Shown here in pieces: positions 11,369 to 21,370 of a DNA stretch of 64,000 nucleotides. Each line of letters opens with the position of its first letter. Position 1 is the stretch's first letter. The notes beneath the pieces are model-generated. The model was not told the origin of the DNA and did not search any database. It saw nothing but the letters and a program-made list of their open reading frames with translations. Position numbers and translations under genes: made by a program. Source of the DNA: Phytopythium helicoides (lineage: Eukaryota; Oomycota; Peronosporomycetes; Pythiales; Pythiaceae); NCBI GenBank assembly GCA_024867545.1, contig JANFNE010000003.1, forward strand, positions 496,001-560,000, read 5' to 3'.

Positions 11369-13247
11369 CTACATGCTGCTGGCGACTCGCTCCAGCGTTG
11401 CTAGTGCATGTTGGAAGTCCTGCCGGGCGACAGTCTGCTGGGTCTTGATGCCGGAGAGCAGTTGTTCGAGTTGCTTGGCGACACTCCCTCCTGGAGTCCC
11501 TGCAAAGGAGCTCGAGTTTAACGAAGAGTGAGCGCCTGCAAGCTCGGGGGACTGCATAAACCGCAGCAGACGCGACGCCTCTGCGGCTGCGTACATCTTG
11601 CTCTTCAACCGGTCGACTCGTGACCTCGATGCGCGATGCCATCTCCATGTGCACTGGATCAAAAAAGCCGCGCTCACTTTCCGCTTGCGAGCATAGTCGT
11701 AAAACTCAACGACGTCAAGCACGATCTTCTCTTGCGGCGAGATGAGCAGTGCATCAATGAGCACTACGCGGAGTAGACAAGTAATGATTGTCCCGCCGAT
11801 AATGGCTCCGAACACAATCGTGAGCTTGCCGTTCAGTGTGGTAGGCGACACCTCGCCATAGCCGACACCCGTGATCGTGACAATTGTCATCCAAATCGCC
11901 TCGTTCACACTGGGCAAGCGCGCATTGCTCCCTCTGGAAAAGACAACCACCATTAGATATCAGTCGCGACGAAATCACATCAAGCATGGCTATACCTCTC
12001 AAAGAAATTGAGAGCCGAAGCTGTCAGGATCCAGTCGATGACAAGAATACCAGCTGTGCAAACGAATGGCAGCTTTTGAAAAGCGTACTTGGCAGCAAAC
12101 CAGACGGATGATACGTCCACTTGATGGAGGCGTCCTGATTTCATGCGTGAGGTTAGCGACACATTCCACACAGAACTGCTGCCAACAAACTCACCGATCA
12201 GCCGTGCATCATGTGAGCGCGACCCGTAGCCAATTGTATTCCGAAGAAAGCGAGCAATCAGATAGATGCGGATGAATACTACAACATCTGAGCATGATGA
12301 AAACCGTCAGTTGTCGAAAGTCAGAGTGTAGTTGCCACAAATGCTTCCGACCTAGTTGATCCAGGTGCTCGAGATAGGAGTGGTGGAGAGGCAAGATTCG
12401 GTGGCTCGACCCAAGCAATGGAATATGAACTGTACAGATCACGGCCTCGACAAGAAAGCGCCTGACAAACCAAACAAAAAAGAAAACGCATTGGTGAGTT
12501 GTGCCGCAGCGAAACCATAGTGATCAACAAGAGTCACCGACACTAGCAGCCCTGATGAAGGCTGGAAAAACAATGTTCCCGGCGGGAGCTGTTTGGTTTC
12601 CACCAGAATCCTGCACCGTAAATCTGAAATACAAGAACAGCATAAGCTCGACACGCGAGTTTGTACAAGCGCGGCGTGCCAATTCGACGTACAGTATCGC
12701 CATGCGAGTCCCACCAGCAGCAAGAACGAGCAGCTTGAGAGCACGATCTTGAGGGCAATGAAGGTTGCCGAGTACGGAAACTCCAGATTGGCGTCACTCT
12801 CTGCCTCATAAGACTCCCACTCGAGCCAAAAAAGCTCACTCTCAACAATCACGCAGACAATAGAGACCAGTGCGACGTAGAACATAAAGTTCTCCGCCAA
12901 CTGCTGCGCACGCCACAGCTAAAATCCCACCGAACTGTCACCAACCAGTCTCAAATCTGGCAAAATATCTCATCAACACACATGCCTGGCGAGCGCGATC
13001 AATGATCTGGAACGTCTCGACCGTCGCTTTCCATTGCGCGCCGCCTTGCTCTCGCTGCCGGTCGAGCTGTCATCAAATATATCAATTCAGTTTGTGCGCA
13101 ATTTCCAGGCTCAGGAAGCCGCCGCGGTCTCACCTGATAGCTGTAGACACTGCGATTTCGTGTGGCTTGACCGGGAGCTGCTCTGGAGTCGCTTAGGGCG
13201 GGTGGGGAGCCCAGAACGGCGCCGCTCGCGCCGCCATGGAGCGGCAT
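11369..13247 (-). CDS. SK-type (calmodulin-gated) potassium channel, 471 aa
   Basis: Six-helix K+ channel. Eight exons: 13247-13134, 13066-12980, 12918-12693, 12623-12542, 12461-12352, 12287-12195, 12134-11996 and 11933-11369; introns 60-80 bp. Phases agree and total 472 codons. S1 is MFYVALVSIVCVIVESEL and S2 ALKIVLSSCSFLLLVGLAWR. The S3/S4 region (FIRIYLIARFL, ARLIGRL) matches small-conductance Ca2+-activated channels. The selectivity filter is ITGVGYGEVSP. After S6 comes YDYARKRKVSAAFLIQCTWR, which lines up with the SK calmodulin-binding domain, so gating by Ca2+/calmodulin is inferred. Start chosen at 13247 (first ATG in good context); an upstream ATG at 13499 would add ~84 residues. Two donors begin GTCGG, less usual than GTAAG. 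Confidence 0.88.
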
Positions 13248-13817
13248 GGCGAGCAGATTCCTGAATGATGCGATCTCAGGTACAGCAGGTGCTTGATTGG
13301 ATGAAAAGGAGGAAAGCCAACGTTTGATTGGGTGTAAATATATTGAACCTAGGGTGATAGGCAATATCGCTGATGATTTCACAAAGCGTTCGTCGCTATC
13401 AGTGAGATAGAGGCATTCACGAAAAGGTTGACGCGTTCGTGCGCTCAGAGAACCTCTTCCTCTACAGGTATCATCCACACTGAGCCGGTGTTTCGACACG
13501 AGAAACCATTATAGCCCGCTCAAGATATTTGGATCTCTAACCGCTTTGATTCAAGTCTCTTGGCCAAAGACGAGGACAATCAATACAGACGCAGATCAAT
13601 ACGATAAAGACAGGTGGTTGGCTTAGAGGCATTGACATCAAGACTACCAGCAAATATTCACACCAACAGCAAGATCTGCAGGTGCGAACATCTTGGTAAA
13701 GCATTTTCATCGGGCAATCATTCGTCCACTCTCGGCTTTATCGCCTCAAACATTCGAGCGCGGGTTGTAGCAAAACTAATTGTGATCCGCGCTCACGAAT
13801 CCCTCCCCCATGGCGAT
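13248..13817. other. Intergenic, no gene seen
   Basis: Upstream region of the K+ channel gene and 3' flank of F2. No conserved frame recognised. Confidence 0.5.
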
Positions 13818-16067
13818 TCACCACTCTGACCACACAGGTTCATGGTCGACGTATACGCGACGAAGGCGACACTCTGCAGCGAAAGCAAAGATCAGCGAGA
13901 TCACATCGCGATTCAAGAGGAGTGTCGCATCAGTGAATCCACTCCCTCGCGAATTTGTAGACACTCGCACTCGCTTCGACTGTGGTTCTAGGTGAGAGTC
14001 AGGGGTGTACAAGATGCTTAGAAAAGCCAGTCGGCACTTGAGGGGGAGACTCTTTCGAACTAATGGAAGTGGCTTTCGATGAACCTTGTCCAAGAACGGC
14101 TTGACTATAAACTGGATACGACGAGGAATCAGGACATGTAGAAACTCGAGCACTTTGTTTGAAAGAAGCATTTGACGGATGTAGGCGAACTTTTTCCCCA
14201 AGGGAGCCCAATTGGCGGAATCAAATGTCAGCCCCTTTAGAGTTCGAACCAAACGACTTCTCGGATTTTTCATGTATACCATGAGCGGAACGATATCATC
14301 AAAGCGCCCGTCCACGTCTTCGAGGTTCACGCTACTGGAGTTGTAGGCATCGATAAATTCGTGAGCGTTGATTGTGACGTTTTTCACGACGAGAGTCTTG
14401 AGATTGGGGCACGACGCCAGAATAGCAGATGCCGGAAGATGGTTGGTGTACGTTTCGAGTGACAGATAAGTGAGCGGAGTACCAATGATGCGAAGGAATC
14501 CTGGAACCCCCACACTCGCGTTGTCCCCATTCTTGCATATCAGGCTCAAATCAGTAATAGGAGCCGTAGTTGGCAACGATATTGGACTTGTTGGGATGAG
14601 TGCATCACGTGCCACGGAGCAAAGTCCGTATCCAGGAATAATCACAATGGCATCAGATGTTTTCTTGTTGTTGCGAATGATCATCACATCAGATACATCG
14701 GTTGCCAGTGTCCACTGTAACGATTCCGACGAAAACAACTCGAATTCTTCCTCGTTTACTGGAACCAGTTTTACTGCTGCACCTTGCTTTAGCATCATTG
14801 GAGTGGATGTTTTGCAGTTTGTTCGTCCATATACTTTTCGTAATGGATCCGTTGAAGCCATTACCTCTGCGAGCGCTGCGACATCGTCAGTTGTCATCGT
14901 ATCCCATGTAAGCTCGAGGCTCGTTATCGAAGAGTTGGAGCGTGCATACGTAGAAAAGAGTCCGTAGGCAATGCTTTGCCACATTCGTTGAGCTCCTCGC
15001 ACATCAAGCGTCCCGTCATCCAGTTCTAAATCCATTGGTTCAACATCAAGCCCAAACTTTGTGGTCCGCCGACAATTCGCGACGGCGGATATCATGCGAG
15101 TAAACTCTTCAGTTGACTGGTCGCAACAACGGATTTTGACTGAATCCAATTGTGGAAGTTGTTCAGGCAGGCAGTTGCTGGCACATAACACTCGCTCGTA
15201 CAGCCTGCCCAGTTCTTGGATCAAGGCAGCTGAATTGACCTCGTCCTGGTCGTCACACTCGAACACTCCTAAACCAAACTGGACGGACGAAATATTCATT
15301 TCCCCGCTGGTTGTTGCGATCTCCTCCGTTCGGCTTGCAAGCCAGCGTGTTATCTCTGCACCTGTGAAAGCCGGCTCCAGGTCGAGGACAATTGCACATT
15401 CAAGAGGTGCGCCGCCTTCTTGAGATAGCATAGGCATTGGAAAGCGCCAGCCCCCGTTGTGTCGCCGATATCTGCCCAACGCGCTCCAGTAATCTGGTTC
15501 GTCTTCGGGGCTGGCTCCCATAATCAAAACTATCGCATTGACGATGATATCCAGCGAAGCTTCCTGTTTAAGCCGAGAGCCTGCAACTGAATGTGCCAGA
15601 ACTCGCTGTATAGCATCGACAAGAGCAGGAGTGCTTGGTGGAAGTGGTTCAGCTTCAACCACTAAATCTTCCAGAACGCGATGATACACCCGTTCATTCT
15701 CCGATGCCGACCACAAGTCGCACTGCACTTCGAAGCACAACTCTTCAATGACGCAGTCGTACAGGTAGTCCATTTTTAAGATTTGTAGCACGTCGACTTG
15801 GCAATACTTCTGCACGACGTATCTCCATCCTTCCATGTCGGCTCGCGCAACCAACGTCAGCAATAGCATTGCGTCTCGAAAGGCTTGGATCTGTTCAGCG
15901 CTCGGGGGCGGTTCATTTTGTGGGGATTGGATATTGACGTGCATGACGAATCGGTTGACCTGCACAACGCGCTTCTGAAGATGTGGCTGGTCCCTAATCG
16001 ACACTCGTCCGACCAACGGCGCGAGCCACGGCCGCAGGAACGACCACTTCGCCTCCAGAGCTTCCAT
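13818..16067 (-). CDS. F-family protein F2 (749 aa, unknown function)
   Basis: Intact single exon. Start set at 16067 (MEALEAKWSFLRPW), because every family member begins within ~15 residues of the W.FLRPW motif; the same frame stays open to 16583, but the extra residues are low-complexity and overlap divergent F3. Contains the family blocks in order: FRDAMLLLTLVARADMEGW, ISAVANCRRTTKF, MWQSIAYGLFSTYARS, VIIPGYGLCSVARDALIP, CPNLKTLVVKNV, LEDVDGRFDD and LPLKCRLAFLSILY. It ends with a basic patch (PQSKRVRVS) and an F-box-like tail (RDVISLIFAFAAECRLRRVY). It is the most divergent member around the acidic central segment. Shares a 109-bp intergenic region with F3, so joint regulation is plausible. 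Confidence 0.84.
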   Translation of the reverse strand: MEALEAKWSFLRPWLAPLVGRVSIRDQPHLQKRVVQVNRFVMHVNIQSPQNEPPPSAEQIQAFRDAMLLLTLVARADMEGWRYVVQKYCQVDVLQILKMDYLYDCVIEELCFEVQCDLWSASENERVYHRVLEDLVVEAEPLPPSTPALVDAIQRVLAHSVAGSRLKQEASLDIIVNAIVLIMGASPEDEPDYWSALGRYRRHNGGWRFPMPMLSQEGGAPLECAIVLDLEPAFTGAEITRWLASRTEEIATTSGEMNISSVQFGLGVFECDDQDEVNSAALIQELGRLYERVLCASNCLPEQLPQLDSVKIRCCDQSTEEFTRMISAVANCRRTTKFGLDVEPMDLELDDGTLDVRGAQRMWQSIAYGLFSTYARSNSSITSLELTWDTMTTDDVAALAEVMASTDPLRKVYGRTNCKTSTPMMLKQGAAVKLVPVNEEEFELFSSESLQWTLATDVSDVMIIRNNKKTSDAIVIIPGYGLCSVARDALIPTSPISLPTTAPITDLSLICKNGDNASVGVPGFLRIIGTPLTYLSLETYTNHLPASAILASCPNLKTLVVKNVTINAHEFIDAYNSSSVNLEDVDGRFDDIVPLMVYMKNPRSRLVRTLKGLTFDSANWAPLGKKFAYIRQMLLSNKVLEFLHVLIPRRIQFIVKPFLDKVHRKPLPLVRKSLPLKCRLAFLSILYTPDSHLEPQSKRVRVSTNSRGSGFTDATLLLNRDVISLIFAFAAECRLRRVYVDHEPVWSEW

Positions 16068-16176
16068 CAAGCCTCGCTCTCCACAAGTAATTGAAAAGTA
16101 AGTGATTGGTCCAAAATGCGCAGCGACGAGAATGGGGGCAGTCTGGTGCTGCTGCTTCGAAGATCTGGGGGGATCC
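16068..16176. promoter_or_regulatory. Putative bidirectional promoter between F2 and F3
   Basis: Only 109 bp separate the two inferred start codons. The interval includes ATTGG/CCAAT (about 16107-16112). On the minus strand GCGCATTTTGG resembles a weak oomycete initiator for F2. Any promoter elements for both genes must lie here or inside the coding ends. Confidence 0.5.
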
Positions 16177-18396
16177 ATGGCCTTCCGCGCCGACAGGTGG
16201 GCGTTCCTTCGCCCGTGGCTCGCGCCAGTGCGCGGCCGGCTATTCGTTGAGCCGCAGGAGCATTTGCAGCAGCGCAAGCCCAGGTCCAAGCGGATAGAAG
16301 TGGTACTTTTGCTGCCTGGAAGGAATGAAGTCGTAACGCCGAAGCTCGTGCGAGGCATGCGAGACGCGCTTGTGCTGCTCTCGCTAGTGGCTCGAGTTGA
16401 TTGCCAAGCCTGGGCGCATGTAGCTACGGTCCATTGCGGGGTAGGAAATGAGCTGGGATCGGCAATGACGCTGCTGGAGGACGGACAATTTGACGAGTTG
16501 TCGTTCTCGATCGCTTTGCCGCACGCGGATGGATTTGAGAATGAGAGCATGGCCGAGATGATCACTGAGCTGATCGACAACACGCAGACATCTTCACATG
16601 ACGGACACCTTCTATCGGTGGCTGTGAGTCAACTCTTGATGCGAGCTCCTCCAGATTCGCCACTGCGGCAGGAGCCGCGAGTCGACATCCCGATGGGTGT
16701 GTATCTGAACGTGTCAAGGTTTTCATCCTTCTCCCGCATCTTGTGGTCAATGCTTGTGGCTCGACACGACAGAGCTGGGTGTTGGCGCTTTCCTGTTCGA
16801 CTGGCTACAGCAAACGCTTTTCGAGACCTTGGGCTGGACTGCGGCTTTGTTTTAGGCCCACTGATCGTTGGAACCTCGGGCGGGAGTATCTCAACCAGCC
16901 TAGCGCAGCTGCTAGATGACATCGCCACTAAACATGGAAGCGTTGTCGTCGATAACATGGCGATCACAACTGGCTTACCGGAAGATGAGCGAGAAGACAA
17001 TGCGAAGAACGCTCAGGCGCTTGGAAGGCTCTATGAACGATTACTGTGTGCTGGGACCTGCCCCCATGAGCAGCGAGCAACAAACCGATCCATTGAGCTC
17101 TTCATCGGAGAGAACAATGAGTTTGAGGTTGCACGTGTCCTGACAGCTGTTGCTCTAACTCGCACTACAAAGAGATTGTCGTTGCATTTTGACGACCTGC
17201 TGAATGATGGCAGTGAGGAATCGCGGCGACGGATCTGGCAGAGTATTGCTTTCGCCGTCTTCTCGAGGTTTGCGCGCGCAAACTCATCAATAACAAATGT
17301 GGAACTGACTTGGCCTTCATTCACCCATTCTGACGCTAGCGTAGTTGTGGAGATGTTGGAATCATTGGATCCAGTCAGATTTTTGCTTGGACCTTCGATT
17401 CTACCCAACAGTGAACTTACACCCGATTACGACCATCTGACGGTGAAGCTAACCAGAGGCACCAGCGTTACGCTTTTGCCCTTGAATGACGTCGAAGATA
17501 TGCCTGAAGAGTCAGCTACGTGGAAACTCACAACTGACGTGATCGGAGTACTGCTCGATGACACAGACAAGTCGACGGTGCTTGTGCTACTTCCTGGATA
17601 TGGTCCGTGCAGAGTGGGACGCCTCGACTTGGTTTCTTTTTCTCCATTGAAGATTCATAGCAATGGTGTCGCCGACTTGAGCATTGTTTGTGTGAGTGAG
17701 GACGATCCAAATGCGTGCAGTGGCTTGACGCGCCTACTTCAATTTGTTGGGAAACAACTGACGAGGCTTTCACTTGATTTTATTTCTGCTCAACCGCCAC
17801 CTCTGCAAGATGTTTTGATGTTGTGCCCCAATCTCGAGGTGCTGGATATCAAAAGTGACTTTGTCAGCTCCGATTCGTTGGTGAAGGCAAGTTTGACAGC
17901 TGAAGCAAGACTCAGTGACATCAGTTGTGTGTTCGATGAACCATTCGCGCTCATGATTGAGCTCAGCAAAACCCACTCGAAGCTTGCACAATGTTTAAAA
18001 GGGCTAACATACACCATCCCTGAACATTCAGTGCCATGGTTAGACCCAGAATTCGAGATTGTGAGCACGATGCTGCGGTACAACCAGACATTGGAGTATC
18101 TCAAGTTTATTGTGCCTCTCCATTTCGTTCAAGATTTCGAGGCGTCCTCTATCACTTCCTATCACATGGACCGACTTCCTGTAATTGGTGAGCCTCTTCC
18201 ATTATCTTGCCGACTCGCACTTCTCAGCGTTTTGTCTCCGTTGGTTCAAAGCGTAGGGAAGTCGAAGACAAATCGGACGCGTTTAGAGGCACTCGCGTCC
18301 CTGACACCACTTGATCATGGGGTGATCAAGAATATTTTTGATTTCGCTGCTTCCCGAGCGTATCGTCGCGTGGTCATCACGACAAGAGAGTGGTAG
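16177..18396 (+). CDS. F-family protein F3 (739 aa, unknown function)
   Basis: Intact single exon. Start taken at 16177 (CCATGG; MAFRADRWAFLRPWLAPVRG); an upstream in-frame ATG at 16102 would overlap the shared promoter. Family blocks are recognisable but diverged: MRDALVLLSLVARVDCQAW, a central LTAVALTRTTKRL in place of the usual SAVANCRRTSKF, and IWQSIAFAVFSRFARANSS. Then LLPGYGPCRVGRLDL and the LRR-like LTRLSLDF and CPNLEVLDIKSD. The end is VIKNIFDFAASRAYRRVVI. It lacks the extended basic patch of F1/F2 (only KSKTNRTR). Convergent with F4, whose stop is 464 bp downstream. Confidence 0.84.
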   Translation: MAFRADRWAFLRPWLAPVRGRLFVEPQEHLQQRKPRSKRIEVVLLLPGRNEVVTPKLVRGMRDALVLLSLVARVDCQAWAHVATVHCGVGNELGSAMTLLEDGQFDELSFSIALPHADGFENESMAEMITELIDNTQTSSHDGHLLSVAVSQLLMRAPPDSPLRQEPRVDIPMGVYLNVSRFSSFSRILWSMLVARHDRAGCWRFPVRLATANAFRDLGLDCGFVLGPLIVGTSGGSISTSLAQLLDDIATKHGSVVVDNMAITTGLPEDEREDNAKNAQALGRLYERLLCAGTCPHEQRATNRSIELFIGENNEFEVARVLTAVALTRTTKRLSLHFDDLLNDGSEESRRRIWQSIAFAVFSRFARANSSITNVELTWPSFTHSDASVVVEMLESLDPVRFLLGPSILPNSELTPDYDHLTVKLTRGTSVTLLPLNDVEDMPEESATWKLTTDVIGVLLDDTDKSTVLVLLPGYGPCRVGRLDLVSFSPLKIHSNGVADLSIVCVSEDDPNACSGLTRLLQFVGKQLTRLSLDFISAQPPPLQDVLMLCPNLEVLDIKSDFVSSDSLVKASLTAEARLSDISCVFDEPFALMIELSKTHSKLAQCLKGLTYTIPEHSVPWLDPEFEIVSTMLRYNQTLEYLKFIVPLHFVQDFEASSITSYHMDRLPVIGEPLPLSCRLALLSVLSPLVQSVGKSKTNRTRLEALASLTPLDHGVIKNIFDFAASRAYRRVVITTREW

Positions 18397-18859
18397 TCTG
18401 GCTGCGATTGGAAACCGATAGCCTTATACCACTTCGTGGCTAGAGGACATGCGCGGATATTTCACGACGGATTTCGCCTTGTCGCTTGCTGCAATTAAGG
18501 TTCCTTACACGTGATCGAAGAGTAGCCCTCCGCGGAAAAGTTCGCCGAGCGTTTCGATCACAGTTGCGAAGACAAGTTCCCTACATTGCGCTCTTATGCT
18601 GGAGACGTCATTGCGCACGCTGCATGGTCCCGCGAACAATCAACATTAGCTGATGTAGCTGAGCAGCAATTGAGAAACAGTTTGGGAATCAGCAGATACG
18701 TCGACTAAACATCCGTGACAATCTGAGCGCCACTGGCACTAATGTATCAACCGATGGCTGTAATTTGGAAGGCAGCTTATCCCTTGGGGGTTGTGAGTTG
18801 TCTCGGATGTGATTTGATTTTGATGCATGACTACTACTCACATCAATACCACTGCGTTG
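18397..18859. other. Intergenic between convergent F3 and F4, nothing recognised
   Basis: Shared 3' region of two convergent family members. Only short frames; no motif seen. Confidence 0.5.
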
Positions 18860-21112
18860 CTATGTCTCTCTTCCTGCACACACGCGACGCAGCACATTCG
18901 GTGCTGCAAAGTCAAAGATTCGGGCGAAAACATCGGGAGGCAACGTTATACCACTAAGTGGCGCTAACGAGCGCAATCGCGTTACTGGGCGGTTTCTGAA
19001 AGCAAGCAAGAGCGGATAACCCGAACTTCGCCGCATCCGCTTTGCTGGGTTTCCAATGCTTGGTCGGGAGCTTGGTGAAAATAAGCTAATAAATGCGAGG
19101 CGGCACTCCATTGACAATGGGGAGCGGGCAATTGGTAGCGACTTATTGTGGACGTCAGGGATAAAGTCAATCTGAATGTTGACGAGGTGTTCGTCCAGAT
19201 AAACGGCGATATGCAAGAACTCGAGCACCTCGTTCACCTTCAGCATTTCTCGAAGACTCTCCAGAGATCGATCATAATCTCTCCACTGGCTGGTGTAGCA
19301 GGTCAAACCCTTCAGTGTTCGACTAAGGGATTTTGTCTTGTCTTTTAGCTCATCCATCAGTAGGCATTCATCGTCGAAACAGCAATTCAAGTCTTCAAGG
19401 TGCACACCACTAGTTTGATATGCTTGGAGAAAAGTCTGCGTATTGATATCTTTTCCTTTGAGAATCAGTGTCTTGAGATTGGGACAAGCGTTCAGGAAAG
19501 ATTGAACGGGGATCTCATCACTGAAGTATCTGATCGAAAGATACGTCAATGGTGACCCCACGACTTGAAAGAAGTCAGGTAAGCAGCTGAAATCATTATA
19601 CCACTCTGAACGAATTGCCAGTCGAGTCACTGGGATGTCCATTTTGAGAACCGGAGGCGATGGCATCAGCGCATCCCGAGCGACTGAGCAAACTCCATAA
19701 CCTGGAACCAGGGCCATCACATCAGAATTACCAGGCTCATCGTGGAGTATCTGAACACCATGGACGTCCGTTCCGACCTCCCATCTCGCTGTTCCTGCAC
19801 TAATGTCTTCGTAGTCTTCATCTAGAGGTTCCACCTTTAGGTTCGCTCCTTGTTTTAGCATTTTGACGTCTTGGTCACCATTGCTGATGAATCGGCTGTT
19901 TCTGTCGTATACAAGTCGAGTTGCATCTGTAGAGCTCAAAATGGCAGCGACTCCTGCAACGTCGTCTAGCGTCATGGAATTCCACACAATCTTAGCACTT
20001 GAGATAGCAGAGTGTGCTCGAGCATACGGCGAAAACAGTGCATAAGCCATGCATTGCCAGATCCATTTTCTGTCCCTGGTCGTAGATTCGTCGTCTTCAG
20101 ATTCATACCTGATATCACTCATGCGAACTGTGAATTTCGAAGTCCGCTTACAATTGGCAACTGCGGAACACAGGCGTGCAAATGACGATGGTGTTGGATA
20201 GTTTTCGTGGGTTATTTCGACCTCATTCAAAAATGGCAATCTTTCTAGGGAGCACCCACTAGCACAAAACACCCGCTCGAACACCCGGCCGAGAGTTTGC
20301 ACAACGATCGCCTCGTCTTCTTCGCCGCCTTCGGGTGAGCCATTTAGCTCGATATTAGTACCTGCATCAAAGTGGGCAACGTTGAACGCGAAATTGTTTA
20401 TTGTGAACCCTCCGCCATCTGTTGAGGCTCTTTCCACAACGCATTGATAATCTTGTGGCTCGCGTACCCTGCCTAATGAAACCCTCAGCTCCAACACAAC
20501 TGAGCACTCGAGTGAGAATCCTTCGTGGCATGGTAAGAATATCGGAAATCGCCACCCTCCGTTGCGCGCCGCAAAAGCCTTTAACTTGCCCAGAATCTCT
20601 TGTCCGATGCAAAATACGGACACAAACACTTCCACTCGAGTGTCTTTGGACGCTCGAGACAATTCTGGTGCTCGATCAAGCACACTTTGAAGGACATTGA
20701 CTAGCTCATGAGAAGTCGCCGAACCCTCCTCAGGCTCGAGGAGCAACCACTCGAGATCTCGAAGCATCGCGTCGTCATTCAAAGACTCAAACTCCAAGTC
20801 GAACCGCAGCTTGTCAAAAGTGCCGAGCTCAAGCCACCTCAGCTTTTGCCTGAGATAATCTTTCAATTGACAGTGCCTTCACATCACACCCAACCAGTCG
20901 CTCATGTCGACCCTCGCGATCAGCGTTAGCAACAGCAGTGCGTCTCGAACACCACGGAAATCTTCGCGTCTTGAGTCTCCACGTGGCAGTTTCAGGATGA
21001 AATCGAAGCGCTTGGACTCAGGGACGCGGCGCCTGATGTGCTTGTTGTAGTCGGGTCTCAGTTGGCCCCTCACGGGCAACAACCACGAGTGCAGGAACTT
21101 GTACGAGCTCAT
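18860..21112 (-). pseudogene. F-family member F4, one in-frame TGA (otherwise intact, 751 codons)
   Basis: Starts at 21112 (MSSYKFLHSWLLPVRGQL) and runs in one frame to 18860, apart from a single TGA at 20881-20879. The stop follows VDMSDWLGVM and precedes RHCQLKDYLRQK, at the point where F1 has NVLRVLCGLRTD. The downstream 668 codons are undamaged: ARLCSAVANCKRTSKFTVRM, WQCMAYALFSPYARAHS, LVPGYGVCSVARDALMPS, CPNLKTLILKGKDIN, basic NPAKRMRRSS, and PPDVFARIFDFAAPNVLRRV. A single stop in an otherwise open gene suggests a recent nonsense mutation or a base error. Restart at a downstream start would remove the conserved N-terminal module. Closest paralogue in the window is F1. Confidence 0.82.
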
Positions 21113-21370
21113 CGCGCTTGAGCTCTTGGAAAAATCAAAGGCTGGAAATTGCGCTGTTCCCCGATTGGTTGAAATGCATGCAGGTTCGTGGACAAGCGAC
21201 AGAACTCCAAATGCGAACAAAAATTGTCAAGATCACGTTTGTCCTGTTAGTGACCTGTGCTGCATCAAGATCTCTGTCACCGTAGCGGTAGTACGCAATC
21301 AGACTAAAGTGCTAGTGAAAAGTGGCATGAAGCAACATGAAAGTGTCGTGCCGACGAAAACGAAGCTCAC

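Noticed and set aside
16068..16583. N-terminal extension of F2 (172 codons)
   Set aside because: Serine-rich, overlaps the coding part of F3 on the other strand and is not shared by other members.
20879..20881. Selenocysteine at the F4 TGA
   Set aside because: Paralogues do not have Cys or Sec at this point and no SECIS-like structure was looked for or seen; a mutation is simpler.
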